A DNA stretch of 64,000 bases from Hymenobacter duratus (GCF_014698995.1 NZ_JACWZZ010000004.1:1-64000); one strand, 5' to 3'. Positions 17,830 through 27,720 are shown, counted from the stretch's first letter. Made by a program: numbers and translations. The notes: generated by a model not told the origin, from the letters alone.

Positions 17830-18894
17830 ATGTCCGGTCTGCTTTCGTTTCTGCTGATGCCTCTGGCCTGGCTGTATGCCGGCGTTATGGCTGTGCGCAA
17901 CTGGCTGTACGATACGGGGCGCAAGTCGTCCGGGAATTTCTGGCCGGTACCGGTGCTAAGCGTGGGCAACCTGCGCGTGGGAGGCACCGGCAAAACGCCG
18001 CATGTGGCCTGGCTGGTGCGCGAGCTGCTGAGCCGAGGCCAGCACCCCGCCATTCTCAGCCGTGGCTACGGCCGCCGCACCCGCGGCTACCGGCTCGGCA
18101 GCCCCCAGGAAACCGCCGAAACCTTCGGCGACGAGCCGCTGCAATACTATCAGGATTTTAAGGAACAGGTACCGGTGGCGGTGTGTGAAGACCGCCTGAC
18201 CGGCCTGAGCAGGCTGTTTGCGCAGCCGCAGGTGGGAACTGTCGTACTGGATGATGCCTTTCAGCACCGCCGGGTGCAGCCCGATTTCAGCATTCTGCTC
18301 ACCGAGCAGCACCGGCCGTTTTATGAGGATTATGTGCTGCCGGCCGGCCGGCTGCGCGAAAACCGGACCGGCGCCCGCCGTGCCGATGCTGTCATCGTGA
18401 CCAAGTGCGACGCAGACCTGAGCGTGGCCCGGCAGCAGGAAATCGAGCAGCGCGTCCGGCGCTATGCCCGGCCCGGTGTGCCCGTACTGTTTTCGACCTA
18501 TGCCTACTCCGAACCAGTGCCGCTGGCGGGTAGTGCCGCTAAAACGGGGACGTGTGGGCCAGAAATTGTGCTGCTGACGGGTATTGCGCAGCCGGGGCCG
18601 TTGCGCGATTATCTGATGGCTGCCGGCTACCATATCGTGCATCACGCCGATTTTCCCGACCATCATGCGTTTACACCTGCGGAAATTGCGGGAGTGGCTG
18701 CGCATTGCGGCCCCGGGCGCTGTATTTTTACGACGCAGAAAGATGCTACCCGCCTGCTGGCCCCCGCGCTGCATACGGAAATAGCGCGTCTGCCCGTTTT
18801 CTACATTCCTGTTACCGTGAAGTTTCTGGCTGATGGCGCCGCCCGCCTACGCCAGTTGCTCCCGGCCGCGTTGAAGCCCCAAGCTGTTGTCTGA
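17830..18894 (+). CDS. lpxK: Tetraacyldisaccharide 4'-kinase LpxK
   Basis: Inner-membrane-associated kinase that phosphorylates the lipid A disaccharide at the 4' position; 354 aa. An N-terminal hydrophobic segment (about 3-22) precedes the Walker A motif VGGTGKT at residues 50-56. The VVLDDAFQHRRV segment, with catalytic Asp and His, follows. Start is ATG 17830. The stop overlaps the first codons of the putative porin gene, so the two are co-translated. With lptE in the same window this shows a lipid-A-containing outer membrane. Confidence 0.95.
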   Translation: MSGLLSFLLMPLAWLYAGVMAVRNWLYDTGRKSSGNFWPVPVLSVGNLRVGGTGKTPHVAWLVRELLSRGQHPAILSRGYGRRTRGYRLGSPQETAETFGDEPLQYYQDFKEQVPVAVCEDRLTGLSRLFAQPQVGTVVLDDAFQHRRVQPDFSILLTEQHRPFYEDYVLPAGRLRENRTGARRADAVIVTKCDADLSVARQQEIEQRVRRYARPGVPVLFSTYAYSEPVPLAGSAAKTGTCGPEIVLLTGIAQPGPLRDYLMAAGYHIVHHADFPDHHAFTPAEIAGVAAHCGPGRCIFTTQKDATRLLAPALHTEIARLPVFYIPVTVKFLADGAARLRQLLPAALKPQAVV

Positions 18895-20875
18895 CCTGTC
18901 GTTGCTCTCGTCTTTTGTATATCGCCTGCCGCTGCGGTGGCTGGGGCGGGTTGCCCGGAGCCGGGCTGGCTGGAGTGTGGTTTTCCTGCTGCTGACCGCG
19001 TCGGCTGCTGTGCAGGCCCAGGTGCTCGACGACTCTACCAAGGTGCTCTATGGCGCCCGCACCACCCGGGTCCTTCGGGAAGCCGACCTGCTGCGCGACC
19101 AGAACGAAGGCCGCATCATTGATACGACCCTCGTCAACTTGCCCTCGGCACGCAACTGGTACCACGACAGCACCTTCTACCAGGACCTGGGGCACGTGGG
19201 CACCGCGGGCCGGCCGCTGCTGTGGCGCACCAACACGGAGCTGGGCGCCCGCCTCGGCCGCAACGCCTTCGACCGGTACGCCCGCAACCCGGCCACCATT
19301 CCGTACTACGATTCCAAGTCGCCATACACGTTTTTTCGCTTCATTCAGGGCGGCAACGGCGAGCAGGTATTCGAGCTTTCCTACACGCGCAGCATCAACA
19401 AAAACGCCAGCATAGGTATTGCCTACGAGCGGTTTGCGGCAAACAAAGTATACACCAACAACCCGCGCGAGTCGTTGGTGGAGCACAGCAATTTTCTGGT
19501 TTTTGCCCGCTTCCAAAGCACCGACGAGCGGTACCACGCGCTGCTGAACTATAACAACGTCAGGCACCTGGCGGTGGAGCAGGGTGGCATCAATCCCAGC
19601 CTGTCCGCGAATACCACTACCCCGGACACGACGGAGCTGAGCGAGCTGTTCGACTATGGAGAAGAGCGCCCCTGGCTGTTTACGGCTTCCAACCGGGAGC
19701 ACCGCGACGGAATCCGCTTTGCGCAGTCGTACCGCCTGCTAGGCAAGGGGCTCACTGCCTACCACGTGGTGGACTGGCACCGCCAGATGAACCGCTTCCA
19801 GGATACGAAGCTGCCCGTCAACACCACCACCAATACCCTGCTCTACTATCCCCGCGCCCGCCTGAGTCAGACGGCCACCGACGACCGGGCCGAAGTGCAG
19901 CAGGTGGAAAACACGTTCGGGGTGCTGGGCCGCACGACGGCTGTGGAGTACAAGCTCTACGCCCGCCACCGTGCCCTGTCGCTGGCAACGCGCAACCTGG
20001 TAGGAGAGCCCGGCGAACTACGCCCTGCCGCCAACGACGGACAGGATTTTAGCCAGCTTTTTGTGGGCGGCTCGGCGGCGTTCAACTACAAAATTTTCGC
20101 CATCGAAACGGCTGGGGAGGTGTTTGCTCTCGACATCAACAACCCCGCGCAGAACCAGGAGTACTGGGTGCGCGGTGCCGCGAAGGTAGGGCCGCTGACG
20201 GGGGAGGCGCTGAGTACCAGCTTCTCGCCTACGCTCACGCAGCGGCAGTTTGATGGCAACCACTACGCCTGGAAAAATGAGTTCCGCAATACGTTCATCA
20301 ACCAGTTTACGGCCCGCCTCGACCAGACGCTGGGCCGGCACCGCCTGGAAGCCTCTGGTGCCATCATCAATATCACCGATTTGGTGTATTACAACGAAGG
20401 CGGTGCGCCCGCTCAACTTGGCACCGACCGACGGCTGCTGACTATTTCGGCCCGGTACCGCTTCAACGTAGGCAACTTCTTCTTCGACAACCAGGCCCAC
20501 GCTACCAGCGGCGGCGACGAGGAAGGCCTGCGCATTCCGGCTCTTGTCACGAACAGCAAAGTTTACTACCAGGGCTACGTGTTCAGGAAGGCGCTGTTTG
20601 GGCAGATTGGTGCGGAGGTGTACTACCAATCAACGTGGCGGCCCTACGACTACAGCCCCAGCAACCAGCAGTTTTACGTGCAGAACCACTTCACGGCGGC
20701 CAATTTCGCCGTGGCTGATGTGTTTCTGACGGCCGACATCCGTACGGTGGCCGTGCTGCTGAAAATGGCCTACGTCAACCAGGGAATCCTGCGCGACGGG
20801 TACTTCGTGACACCCTACTACACCGGCCTGCCCCGCCGCTTCGAGCTGGGCATTCGGTGGCAGTTTTTCGACTGA
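18887..20875 (+). CDS. Putative porin, outer-membrane beta-barrel protein
   Basis: 662 aa. No ATG is available near the 5' end; the likely start is TTG 18887, which overlaps the last 8 nt of lpxK. The signal peptide (GWSVVFLLLTASAAVQAQ) is cleaved near residue 45. The mature part has alternating hydrophobic strands and an aromatic C-terminus (FELGIRWQFFD), the barrel signature. It corresponds to the family annotated putative porin in Bacteroidota. Coupling to lpxK suggests shared expression with outer-membrane synthesis. Confidence 0.8.
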   Translation: MSDLSLLSSFVYRLPLRWLGRVARSRAGWSVVFLLLTASAAVQAQVLDDSTKVLYGARTTRVLREADLLRDQNEGRIIDTTLVNLPSARNWYHDSTFYQDLGHVGTAGRPLLWRTNTELGARLGRNAFDRYARNPATIPYYDSKSPYTFFRFIQGGNGEQVFELSYTRSINKNASIGIAYERFAANKVYTNNPRESLVEHSNFLVFARFQSTDERYHALLNYNNVRHLAVEQGGINPSLSANTTTPDTTELSELFDYGEERPWLFTASNREHRDGIRFAQSYRLLGKGLTAYHVVDWHRQMNRFQDTKLPVNTTTNTLLYYPRARLSQTATDDRAEVQQVENTFGVLGRTTAVEYKLYARHRALSLATRNLVGEPGELRPAANDGQDFSQLFVGGSAAFNYKIFAIETAGEVFALDINNPAQNQEYWVRGAAKVGPLTGEALSTSFSPTLTQRQFDGNHYAWKNEFRNTFINQFTARLDQTLGRHRLEASGAIINITDLVYYNEGGAPAQLGTDRRLLTISARYRFNVGNFFFDNQAHATSGGDEEGLRIPALVTNSKVYYQGYVFRKALFGQIGAEVYYQSTWRPYDYSPSNQQFYVQNHFTAANFAVADVFLTADIRTVAVLLKMAYVNQGILRDGYFVTPYYTGLPRRFELGIRWQFFD

Positions 20876-20926
20876 TAAGGCACGGCGGCTCCCAAACTAG
20901 CTGCCGACGTACAGCTATTCTACCTT

Positions 20927-21535
20927 ATGGATCCCAAGGACAAGGAAAAAACCATCCTCAAGCTTAAGCTCAATACCGACCCGCGCTGGGTGGATATTGC
21001 CAGCAAGAACATCGAGGATATACTCGTCGACCATGCGTGGTGCGAGCAGAAGGCGGCCAGCACCGGCATCAGCATGATTGTTCACTATCCGGAGAAAACC
21101 CGCCTCGTGGATGAGCTGACGGATCTGGTGGCTGAGGAATGGAGCCATTTCGAGCGGGTGCTGCTGGAACTGCGCAAGCGCGGCCACCAGCTGGGCCGCC
21201 CGCGCCGCGACGAGTACGTGGTGCAACTGCTGACGCACGTGCGCAAAGGCGGCCCCCGTGAGCGGCAGCTTATGGATCAGCTGCTGGTATCAGCCCTGAT
21301 TGAGGCGCGCAGCTGTGAGCGGTTCAAGTTGCTCTGGAAGCATATTCCGGACCCTGAGCTGAGCAAGTTCTACTATGAGCTGATGGTGTCCGAAGCCGGC
21401 CATTTTGTAAGCTACGTGGAGCTGGCCAAGGAATACTGCGACCCCAAAGAGGTAGAGCTGCGGTTGCAGGAGCTACTAAAGATTGAAGGCGAAATCGTAA
21501 CCAGCCTGCCCGTTCGCGACGACCGGATGCACTAA
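20927..21535 (+). CDS. miaE: tRNA-(ms2io6A)-hydroxylase MiaE
   Basis: Ferritin-like diiron monooxygenase that hydroxylates ms2i6A37 in tRNA; 202 aa. All six expected metal ligands can be placed: E40, E71 and H74 (EEWSHFE), E126 (SALIEARSCERF), and E156 and H159 (SEAGHFVSY). The start is ATG 20927. It acts after MiaB, encoded 10 kb away. The gene follows the putative porin with a 51-bp gap and may be read through from lpxK. Confidence 0.93.
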   Translation: MDPKDKEKTILKLKLNTDPRWVDIASKNIEDILVDHAWCEQKAASTGISMIVHYPEKTRLVDELTDLVAEEWSHFERVLLELRKRGHQLGRPRRDEYVVQLLTHVRKGGPRERQLMDQLLVSALIEARSCERFKLLWKHIPDPELSKFYYELMVSEAGHFVSYVELAKEYCDPKEVELRLQELLKIEGEIVTSLPVRDDRMH

Positions 21536-21615
21536 TTCTCACGGGCCCACTTATGTTCGCCTTTGCCGTTGCAGGGCGTTGCGCTATATTGGACGTGTTT
21601 TATCTTCCCTTACGC

Positions 21616-22077
21616 ATGAAGAAAGTAGTGTTGATTGCCTGGTTGCTGCTACCAAGCCTGGCTTTTGCGCAAACCAGCTCCCCTGAAGCCACGCTTAATT
21701 TCTGTGGCGTCAACTTGGCCGTTCCGGCTGGTTGCACGCCGGAATCAAAATACGAACTCCGCTGCGACAACTACCAGCTGGGCTGGCTCTATCTCGACCG
21801 GGGCCAGCTGCTGCCGGTGGTGGAGGACCTGGTGCGGACGGAGAAGAAAAAACACAAACCCGCCGAACAACAGACGTTCGACGGGTTTATCCTGGATATG
21901 CCGGCCAAAGGCTACCGGCTCAGCTACGCAACGGAAACCGGCCTGGCGTATCAGCTCATCTTCTACGGTACTGCCAAAGGCCAGCCCGTAGTGGTGCAGC
22001 TGACACTGGATTTCGACCCCGAAAAAACTGCTGATCTGCCGGAAGTAGCCCGCCAGATTGTACACCTTTCAAAGTAG
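21616..22077 (+). CDS. Small secreted protein of unknown function
   Basis: 153 aa from ATG 21616. A clear signal peptide (MKKVVLIAWLLLPSLAFAQ) is cut after AQ. The mature part has two cysteines (NFCGVNLAVPAGC), suitable for a disulfide, and a mixed alpha/beta pattern. I do not recognise the family. It is convergent with the GH2 gene, whose stop codon is 20 bp away. Confidence 0.75.
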   Translation: MKKVVLIAWLLLPSLAFAQTSSPEATLNFCGVNLAVPAGCTPESKYELRCDNYQLGWLYLDRGQLLPVVEDLVRTEKKKHKPAEQQTFDGFILDMPAKGYRLSYATETGLAYQLIFYGTAKGQPVVVQLTLDFDPEKTADLPEVARQIVHLSK

Positions 22078-22097
22078 CCCGGCCCTAGACCGCATCT

Positions 22098-23927
22098 TTA
22101 CGGTTCTACTCGGGAGCGTAAGAGCCCAGCCGGCACGTCAAGGGCGCCGGTGTGTGGGTCAATCAGGCCATTGCGCTCATCTTCGATGTTGGTGGCCTGC
22201 GTGTAGACGTCGCCGGCAATGGAGCGTTTGCGGAGTTCCTGCTTGAAGAGGCGAATATTCTCGGCACGGGTAGCCGAGTCTTGCGGCCCGCCGTAGTCGG
22301 GGAAGCCGAAACCGCCCCATTCGCTGACGATCAGCGGCACCTGGCGGCGGTAGAAAAATGGGTCGCCGACGACGAGTGGAAAGGCGGCGGTGCCTTCCAT
22401 TTCGCCCATCACCAGCCGGTCAAGCAGTTCTCTCCACCGGTTCAGGTCGGGGGTGTAGAGGTGAGCCGTCAGCAGGTCTGACTTCAGGCGGCCGAGCCAG
22501 GAAATATGGTGCCAGCCGTCATTATCAACTACCAGAAACTGCGGATAGGCTATCTGCATGTAGTGGTACATGTCGACAATGTACTGGCGGGTTTCGGGGT
22601 TGGTGGCAATGTCCTGAGCGCCCCAATCTTCGTTGTAGAGGCTCCAGATGACAACAGAAGGATGGGTGCCAATCAGCGCAACCATGCGCAGAAGCTCCTC
22701 GCGGTGGTTCTGGCGGCTGCGAGGGGTAGAGCTGTGTGGGCTTGGTACTTCCACCCATAGTAGCAGGCCCAGCTCGTCGGCCAGGTTGTAAATGCGCGGA
22801 TCGACCCCGGCAATATGCACCCGTACGAGGTTGCAGCCCAGCTCCTTCATGGCGTGCATGTGCTTCTGCATCTCGTCGTAGGTAGCGCGGCCGGGCTGGT
22901 AGAGGATGCCATCAAGGTAGATGCCCTGGTTGTTGAGGTACACGTAGGCTCCCCGAGCTTCTATTTTGCGCAAGCCAAAGTGCGACTCAATCTGGGCCAC
23001 GTAGCCCTCTGCATCAATCAGCTGCGCTACCAGCCGGTATAGCCGCGGCTCTTCCGGCGACCATAGCTGCGCGCCGGGTACTTCCATGGCTACACGCTGT
23101 TCCCGCTGGCCAGCCTCTAGGCGTAGCGGGAAATCGGAGGAAGCCAGTGGCTCGGTCGCTGCTGGGTCGCGGTCAAATACCTGTAGCCGTATCACGTAGG
23201 CGCCTGGGTCATGGATGCGGAGTGTCAGGTTGAAACGCACCAGTTGGTCTTCTACCAGGCTGACTATTCCGACACGGGAGCGAAGGCGGTTGCGCTCTAC
23301 CATTTCCAGCCACACGCTGCGCACGGCCCCGGTATAGGTCTGGTACCAGATGCCGCCGCGCTTGTACACGTGCGACTCCTGCTTGCCGCGCGGCGTTTCG
23401 GCGTCCATCGTATCGGCAATGCGCACCGTGAGGCGGTTGACGGCCTGCAGGCTTTCTTCGCGCAGCTCGTATGAGAATGACGTGTAGCCGCCGTAGTGGA
23501 TGTCTTCGCCTTCGATGGTGCGCAGCTGGCGGCCATTGAGCCACACGCGGGTTTCGTAGCCGCAGGCCCCGAATGTGAGCTGCAGCATCGACCGAATCTG
23601 CTCTACGTCGCGCTCCGGTCGCGTAAACTCCCGCTCGTACCACACCACCACCTTGTCGTGCCAGGTGCCGGGCTGACCTTTGGCTTCCGCTATGTGTGCC
23701 TCTACGGCTCCCGGCCATTGGGCCGTATACTCATAGCTGTGGCCCAGATGCCAGCCGTCGCGCAGTCCGCTATCCGTCGTGTCGATGGCAAAATTCCATT
23801 CCCCGTCCAGCAGCTGATAGTTGTTCATCCGGAGCACGGCCCGGGGCAGTGGATTGTCCAGTGACGCCGGCTGAAAGTCTTCTTCCTGGCTTTCAGAAAG
23901 GCCGTAGTTGGGATGATCAAAGCTCAT
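22098..23927 (-). CDS. Glycoside hydrolase family 2 protein
   Basis: 609 aa from ATG 23927. The order is sugar-binding jelly roll (YETRVWLNGRQ), immunoglobulin-like domain, then TIM barrel. The acid/base glutamate is in IWSLYNEDWG (about residue 433) and the nucleophile in IVSEWGGFGFPDYGG (about 536). Retaining GH2 enzymes include beta-galactosidase, beta-mannosidase and beta-glucuronidase; the specificity cannot be fixed here. There is no signal peptide, so it should act in the cytosol on imported sugars. No SusCD-type genes are nearby. Confidence 0.88.
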   Translation of the reverse strand: MSFDHPNYGLSESQEEDFQPASLDNPLPRAVLRMNNYQLLDGEWNFAIDTTDSGLRDGWHLGHSYEYTAQWPGAVEAHIAEAKGQPGTWHDKVVVWYEREFTRPERDVEQIRSMLQLTFGACGYETRVWLNGRQLRTIEGEDIHYGGYTSFSYELREESLQAVNRLTVRIADTMDAETPRGKQESHVYKRGGIWYQTYTGAVRSVWLEMVERNRLRSRVGIVSLVEDQLVRFNLTLRIHDPGAYVIRLQVFDRDPAATEPLASSDFPLRLEAGQREQRVAMEVPGAQLWSPEEPRLYRLVAQLIDAEGYVAQIESHFGLRKIEARGAYVYLNNQGIYLDGILYQPGRATYDEMQKHMHAMKELGCNLVRVHIAGVDPRIYNLADELGLLLWVEVPSPHSSTPRSRQNHREELLRMVALIGTHPSVVIWSLYNEDWGAQDIATNPETRQYIVDMYHYMQIAYPQFLVVDNDGWHHISWLGRLKSDLLTAHLYTPDLNRWRELLDRLVMGEMEGTAAFPLVVGDPFFYRRQVPLIVSEWGGFGFPDYGGPQDSATRAENIRLFKQELRKRSIAGDVYTQATNIEDERNGLIDPHTGALDVPAGLLRSRVEP

Positions 23928-24031
23928 ACGCAGTGTGCCTGGGGTGAAATCTGGCCCTCGCGGGGATAGATACAACCGCACTAACGGCCTGCGCGCAGTC
24001 TGCGTTGCGACGCCGCCCGAACGCTGGCCGC

Positions 24032-24075
24032 CAAAAAGAAGCCAGCCGAAACCCCACTGAGGTTTCGGCTGGCTT
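24032..24075 (-). terminator. Terminator of the secreted asparagine-synthetase-B-like gene
   Basis: A perfect 15-bp stem (24039-24053 with 24061-24075, 7-nt loop) is followed on the minus strand by CTTTTTGG. Confidence 0.8.
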
Positions 24076-24133
24076 TACCAGGCACACTTTGCGCTGTCTG
24101 CTCGTTCAGAGCGAATGGCAGCACTAATCAGGA

Positions 24134-25417
24134 TCAGGTTTTCTGCTTTTTCTTTTTAGCCGCCGGAAACAGCACATTGTTAAGGATCAGGCGGTAGCCG
24201 GGGGAGTTGGGGTGCAGGGCCAGGTCGGTGGGCTCTTCTTCCACTAGGTGCTGGTAGTCTTCGGGGTCGTGGCCGCCATAGAAGGTCCAGGTGCCTTTGC
24301 CGAGCGTGCCGTGCATGTAGCGGATTTCGCCGGAAGCCTTGTTGTCGCCCATCACCACCACATCGGACTTCACAAGGCTCTTGCGGAAGGCCGTGGTCTG
24401 GCCCATAAAGCCCTTGATGGTCTTCTCGTGGTCCTGGGTAAGCATGGTGGGCACCGGGTCGTACTTGGCCGAGAAGGTGAAAAGCTGGAAATAGTCGTTG
24501 TCTTCGTACACGCCGCGTTCCTGGGGCTGCATGTCAATGTTGCTGTACTCGTACTGGTACGGGTCGCGCACGAGCTGGAAGTCCTTGAAGGCCAGCGTAC
24601 GGTTGAAGTTGAGCTTGGACTGAGCGGTGGGGTCGGCCGGGTCGCCGTCGTACATGCTTTCCACCATGTCTACGCCCAGGCCGGCCAGCGCAATATCGTA
24701 GGTATCCGTGGCCGAGCACATGGCAAACTGGAAGCCGCCGCCCGCAATAAACTCCTGCATTTTCACCACCACGGCCGCTTTCATCTCACTGACCTTCTTG
24801 AAGCCGTGGCGCTTGGCCGCCGCTTCGGAGTCGCGCTGCTGCTGCTGATACCAAGGCCGGTTGCGGTAGCTGGCGAAGAACTTGCCGTATTCGCCCGTAA
24901 AGTCCTCGTGGTGCAGGTGCAGCCAGTCGTACTTGGGCAGCTTGCCGTCCAGCACATCATCATCGTAGATTTCGTCGTAGGGAATTTCGGCGTAGCCCAG
25001 CACCAGCGTCACGGCATCGTCCCAGGGTTGCTTGCCTTTGGGGGTGTACACCGCAATTTTGGGCACCTTCTCCAACTTCATCACATCCATATTAGCATTG
25101 GGGTCAGCTATTTCCGACAGGATGCTGGTGTACTGCGCCCCCGAAATTACCTGATACGTGACGCCGCGCACGGCCATTTCATTCTCCACGCCGGGCGCTA
25201 CTTCGCAGGCAAAGGAGCCGCCACGGTAGTTCAGCAGCCATTCCACCTCAATCTGCTTGCCCAGCAGCCAATACGCAATACCGTAGGCTTTCAGGTGCTC
25301 CTTCTGGGTGTTGTCCATCGGGATAAGAACATGATTGGCCCAGGCACCCAGCGGGGCCAGCCAGGCCAGCAGCAAGAGCACCAGCAGGGTGCGGTAGTTG
25401 AACAAGGTATTTTTCAT
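24134..25417 (-). CDS. Conserved secreted protein, commonly labelled asparagine synthetase B
   Basis: 427 aa from ATG 25417. It has a signal peptide (about residues 1-29, ending AWA) and begins the mature part NHVLIPMDNTQKEHLKAYGI. Homologues in Bacteroidota often carry the name asparagine synthetase B, but no N-terminal Cys amidotransferase or PP-loop ATPase motif is visible, and export argues against that role. The DVVVMGDNKASGEIRYMHGT and GGHDPEDYQH segments recall proteins with a glutamine-amidotransferase-like fold without showing activity. Ends in a Lys-rich tail. Function unknown; divergent from the permease gene. Confidence 0.78.
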   Translation of the reverse strand: MKNTLFNYRTLLVLLLLAWLAPLGAWANHVLIPMDNTQKEHLKAYGIAYWLLGKQIEVEWLLNYRGGSFACEVAPGVENEMAVRGVTYQVISGAQYTSILSEIADPNANMDVMKLEKVPKIAVYTPKGKQPWDDAVTLVLGYAEIPYDEIYDDDVLDGKLPKYDWLHLHHEDFTGEYGKFFASYRNRPWYQQQQRDSEAAAKRHGFKKVSEMKAAVVVKMQEFIAGGGFQFAMCSATDTYDIALAGLGVDMVESMYDGDPADPTAQSKLNFNRTLAFKDFQLVRDPYQYEYSNIDMQPQERGVYEDNDYFQLFTFSAKYDPVPTMLTQDHEKTIKGFMGQTTAFRKSLVKSDVVVMGDNKASGEIRYMHGTLGKGTWTFYGGHDPEDYQHLVEEEPTDLALHPNSPGYRLILNNVLFPAAKKKKQKT

Positions 25418-25663
25418 CGGATGCGTAATGGCAAGAAGATAGGCGCTGTCCCCGCAACGGACGAGGCAGGCTTCTTGGTTCGGGCAGGAGCGGAAATAAC
25501 AGCGTCGGCGGGCAGTGGCGGCAAATTTTGCCCGGGCCGGTAAGGGAAAGATAACGCCTTTTGCCCGGAGGCTGCATATACGGCCGCACCCGGGCGGGCC
25601 GGCCACAGGGCAGTGGCCGCAAAGCCACCGCAATTCCTTAGCTTAGCCACAATTTTTCGATGT

Positions 25664-26902
25664 ATGGATCTGCTGGAAAACATCAGGGAAGCTTTTCGCT
25701 CCATTAAGAGCAATCTGCTGCGCACCGTTCTGACGGCGCTCATTGTGAGCATCGGAATTATGGCGCTGGTCGGAATCCTCACGGCCATCGACGCCATGAA
25801 ATATTCGCTGAACCAGACCTTTGCCAGTCTGGGAGCCAATTCCTTTGAAATGAAGGCAAAAGGCTACACCAACCGCTTTCGGCGAGGCGGCGTGCAGGGG
25901 CGCGTGTATCCGCCCATTAGCCTGCTGCAAGCCAAAAAATACAAGCAAACCCTCGGTGACGAGGCGCAGGTAGGGGTTTCGGCCTTCATATCGGGTGCCA
26001 CGGAAGTGAAAGGCAACGGCCAGAAAACCAACCCCAATATCCAGGTGGTTGCCGGCGACGAAAATTACCTGCAGATCCAGAGCTATAACCTGGGAAAGGG
26101 CCGCACGTTTTCGCCGCTGGAGCTGGACAACGGTACCAACGTAGCCATCATCGGCTCAGAAATTCAGGAAAAGCTGTACCCCTCCGAAAGTCCGCTCAGC
26201 AAGTACGTGTATTTGCTGGGGCGGCGGTTTCTGGTGGTAGGGGTGCTGGAAAAAAGCGGCAGCAGCGGCCAGGGTGGCGGCGCCGACCGGATGGTGCTGA
26301 TTCCGCTGGAAACCGGCAACCAGATGCCCCGGCAGCGGGCCCTCACCTTCGACGTGAAAACCGCTACCACTCGTCCCGGCGAGTTGAACTACCTCACGGG
26401 CCAGGCCACCGGCATCATGCGCGCCGTGCGCCACGACCAGCTCGGGCAGGAAGACAGCTTTGAGGTGGAGCGCTCCGACTCCATGGCCGCCAAGCTCGAT
26501 GAGCTGTCGGGCGGGCTGAAAGTGGGCGGCTTCCTGGTCGGCTTTGTCACGCTGCTGGGCGCCAGCATTGCCCTGATGAACATCATGATGGTGTCGGTGA
26601 CGGAGCGGACCCGCGAAATCGGCATTCGGAAGGCACTAGGCGCCACCTCGCTCCAGATCCGGCAGCAGTTCCTCATCGAAGCCATTGTAATCTGCGTGCT
26701 GGGTGGCTTGCTCGGCATTCTGCTGGGCGTAGGTGGCGGCAACCTGCTCACGCTGTTCATGGACCAGGGCGCCTTCATTGTGCCGTGGCTCTGGATGTCG
26801 ATGGGATTGGTAATCTGCATCACGGTGGGGCTGGCCTCGGGTTACTATCCGGCCAGCAAAGCCGCCGCCCTCGACCCCATCGAAAGCCTACGGTACGAGT
26901 AG
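25664..26902 (+). CDS. MacB/FtsX-type ABC transporter permease
   Basis: 412 aa from ATG 25664 ([20 protein letters not shown]). The arrangement is one N-terminal helix (about 22-45), a large periplasmic MacB-core domain (about 50-270), then three C-terminal helices with the FtsX motif [18 protein letters not shown]. Such permeases pair with a LolD/MacB-type ATPase in macrolide, lipoprotein or peptide export. No ATPase gene is adjacent, so the partner must be elsewhere. It ends in the 52-bp palindrome at 26961-27012. Confidence 0.88.
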   Translation: MDLLENIREAFRSIKSNLLRTVLTALIVSIGIMALVGILTAIDAMKYSLNQTFASLGANSFEMKAKGYTNRFRRGGVQGRVYPPISLLQAKKYKQTLGDEAQVGVSAFISGATEVKGNGQKTNPNIQVVAGDENYLQIQSYNLGKGRTFSPLELDNGTNVAIIGSEIQEKLYPSESPLSKYVYLLGRRFLVVGVLEKSGSSGQGGGADRMVLIPLETGNQMPRQRALTFDVKTATTRPGELNYLTGQATGIMRAVRHDQLGQEDSFEVERSDSMAAKLDELSGGLKVGGFLVGFVTLLGASIALMNIMMVSVTERTREIGIRKALGATSLQIRQQFLIEAIVICVLGGLLGILLGVGGGNLLTLFMDQGAFIVPWLWMSMGLVICITVGLASGYYPASKAAALDPIESLRYE

Positions 26903-26960
26903 GGACGGTACGGTTGTACCCGCCAAATGCAGCAGGTTTGGCTGCATTGTACTTATGAGC

Positions 26961-27012
26961 TGCACTAAAAAGGACGTCCTGCCATATATGGCAGGACGTC
27001 CTTTTTAGTGCA
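26961..27012. terminator. 52-bp perfect palindrome, bidirectional terminator
   Basis: Bases 26961-26986 are the exact reverse complement of 26987-27012, with no loop. Each arm contains the A5/T5 tract of a terminator around a GGACGTCC-rich stem. It lies 58 bp after the permease stop codon and would stop transcription from both sides. Confidence 0.8.
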
Positions 27013-27689
27013 CACTTAGTTGAGCTTGGTGATGAGTGGGAGAGGAGGTGCCACAGCACGCTCTATCAATCTGGACATGCGCTTTTACCGATGAAATCGG
27101 CCTGCTTACTAGGCCAGTTCACAGGTGAATAGAGTAACGATGCGCCCTGAAAACCACTCCAGCTTGCGCGCCACGATAGCTGGGTTGGAGTGTATGAAAT
27201 GCTGATGAACCGGTAGAAGTTGGTGCCAAGTGTTGATTTGTAGAGCAACTGCCAAAGCCTAGCGAAACCAGCCGCTCACTGTCTCACGCTGAACAGCAGA
27301 CCTGATACTCTCTTTTTATCACGACTTGGTAATGGATTTACCCGCCCCTGTATGTTGGCGCTTCCTCAAACTGTTACTCGGCGTCTTCGGTATGAAAGGG
27401 TAGGGGCTGCCAACTCAGCGTCTATCCCCGGGGTTTCTCCGGCCACTTAGAACAGCATTACAGCTTAGGATACTATTTCGGTCCAGTATAACGCATGAGA
27501 AGATTGTGAAGGATAGGGCTGCGACGTATCGAAGTTGCACTGCGTGCCGATGAATTGCTGTGCTTCTACTCAGGAGATGAAGCGCGCGATGATCCAGCAT
27601 TCTACTCAACGACTAGTCCTGATTCTAGCAGTCTAATGCAGCGCCGTAGCGGCATAGAAAAGTCTGAGTGTAGAGTGTAATTGTTTATA
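27013..27689. other. Gene-poor region, possible coding remnants
   Basis: No reading frame here has a credible start, length and codon pattern together. On the minus strand 27110-27240 there are short coding-like stretches (for example IVARKLEWFSGRIVTLFTCE) broken by stops, and on the plus strand 27510-27680 another (VALRADELLCFYSGDEARDD). They may be remnants of decayed genes; none could be assigned to a family. Confidence 0.35.
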
Positions 27690-27697
27690 TACATTTG
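27690..27697 (+). promoter_or_regulatory. -7 box of the XRE-type regulator
   Basis: TACATTTG is a full match to TAnnTTTG in an AT-rich stretch, 23 bp before the ATG. Confidence 0.5.
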
Positions 27698-27720
27698 TAT
27701 AAGTAAATCCATTTGGACTC

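Noticed and set aside
24248..25543. 431-codon plus-strand frame opposite the asparagine-synthetase-B-like gene
   Set aside because: Val/His/Arg-rich composition typical of antisense reading; the minus strand has a signal peptide and terminator.
27066..27609. Two minus-strand frames of about 60 codons as genes
   Set aside because: No promoter, no convincing start, and composition that fits neither neighbours nor known families; kept only as possible remnants.
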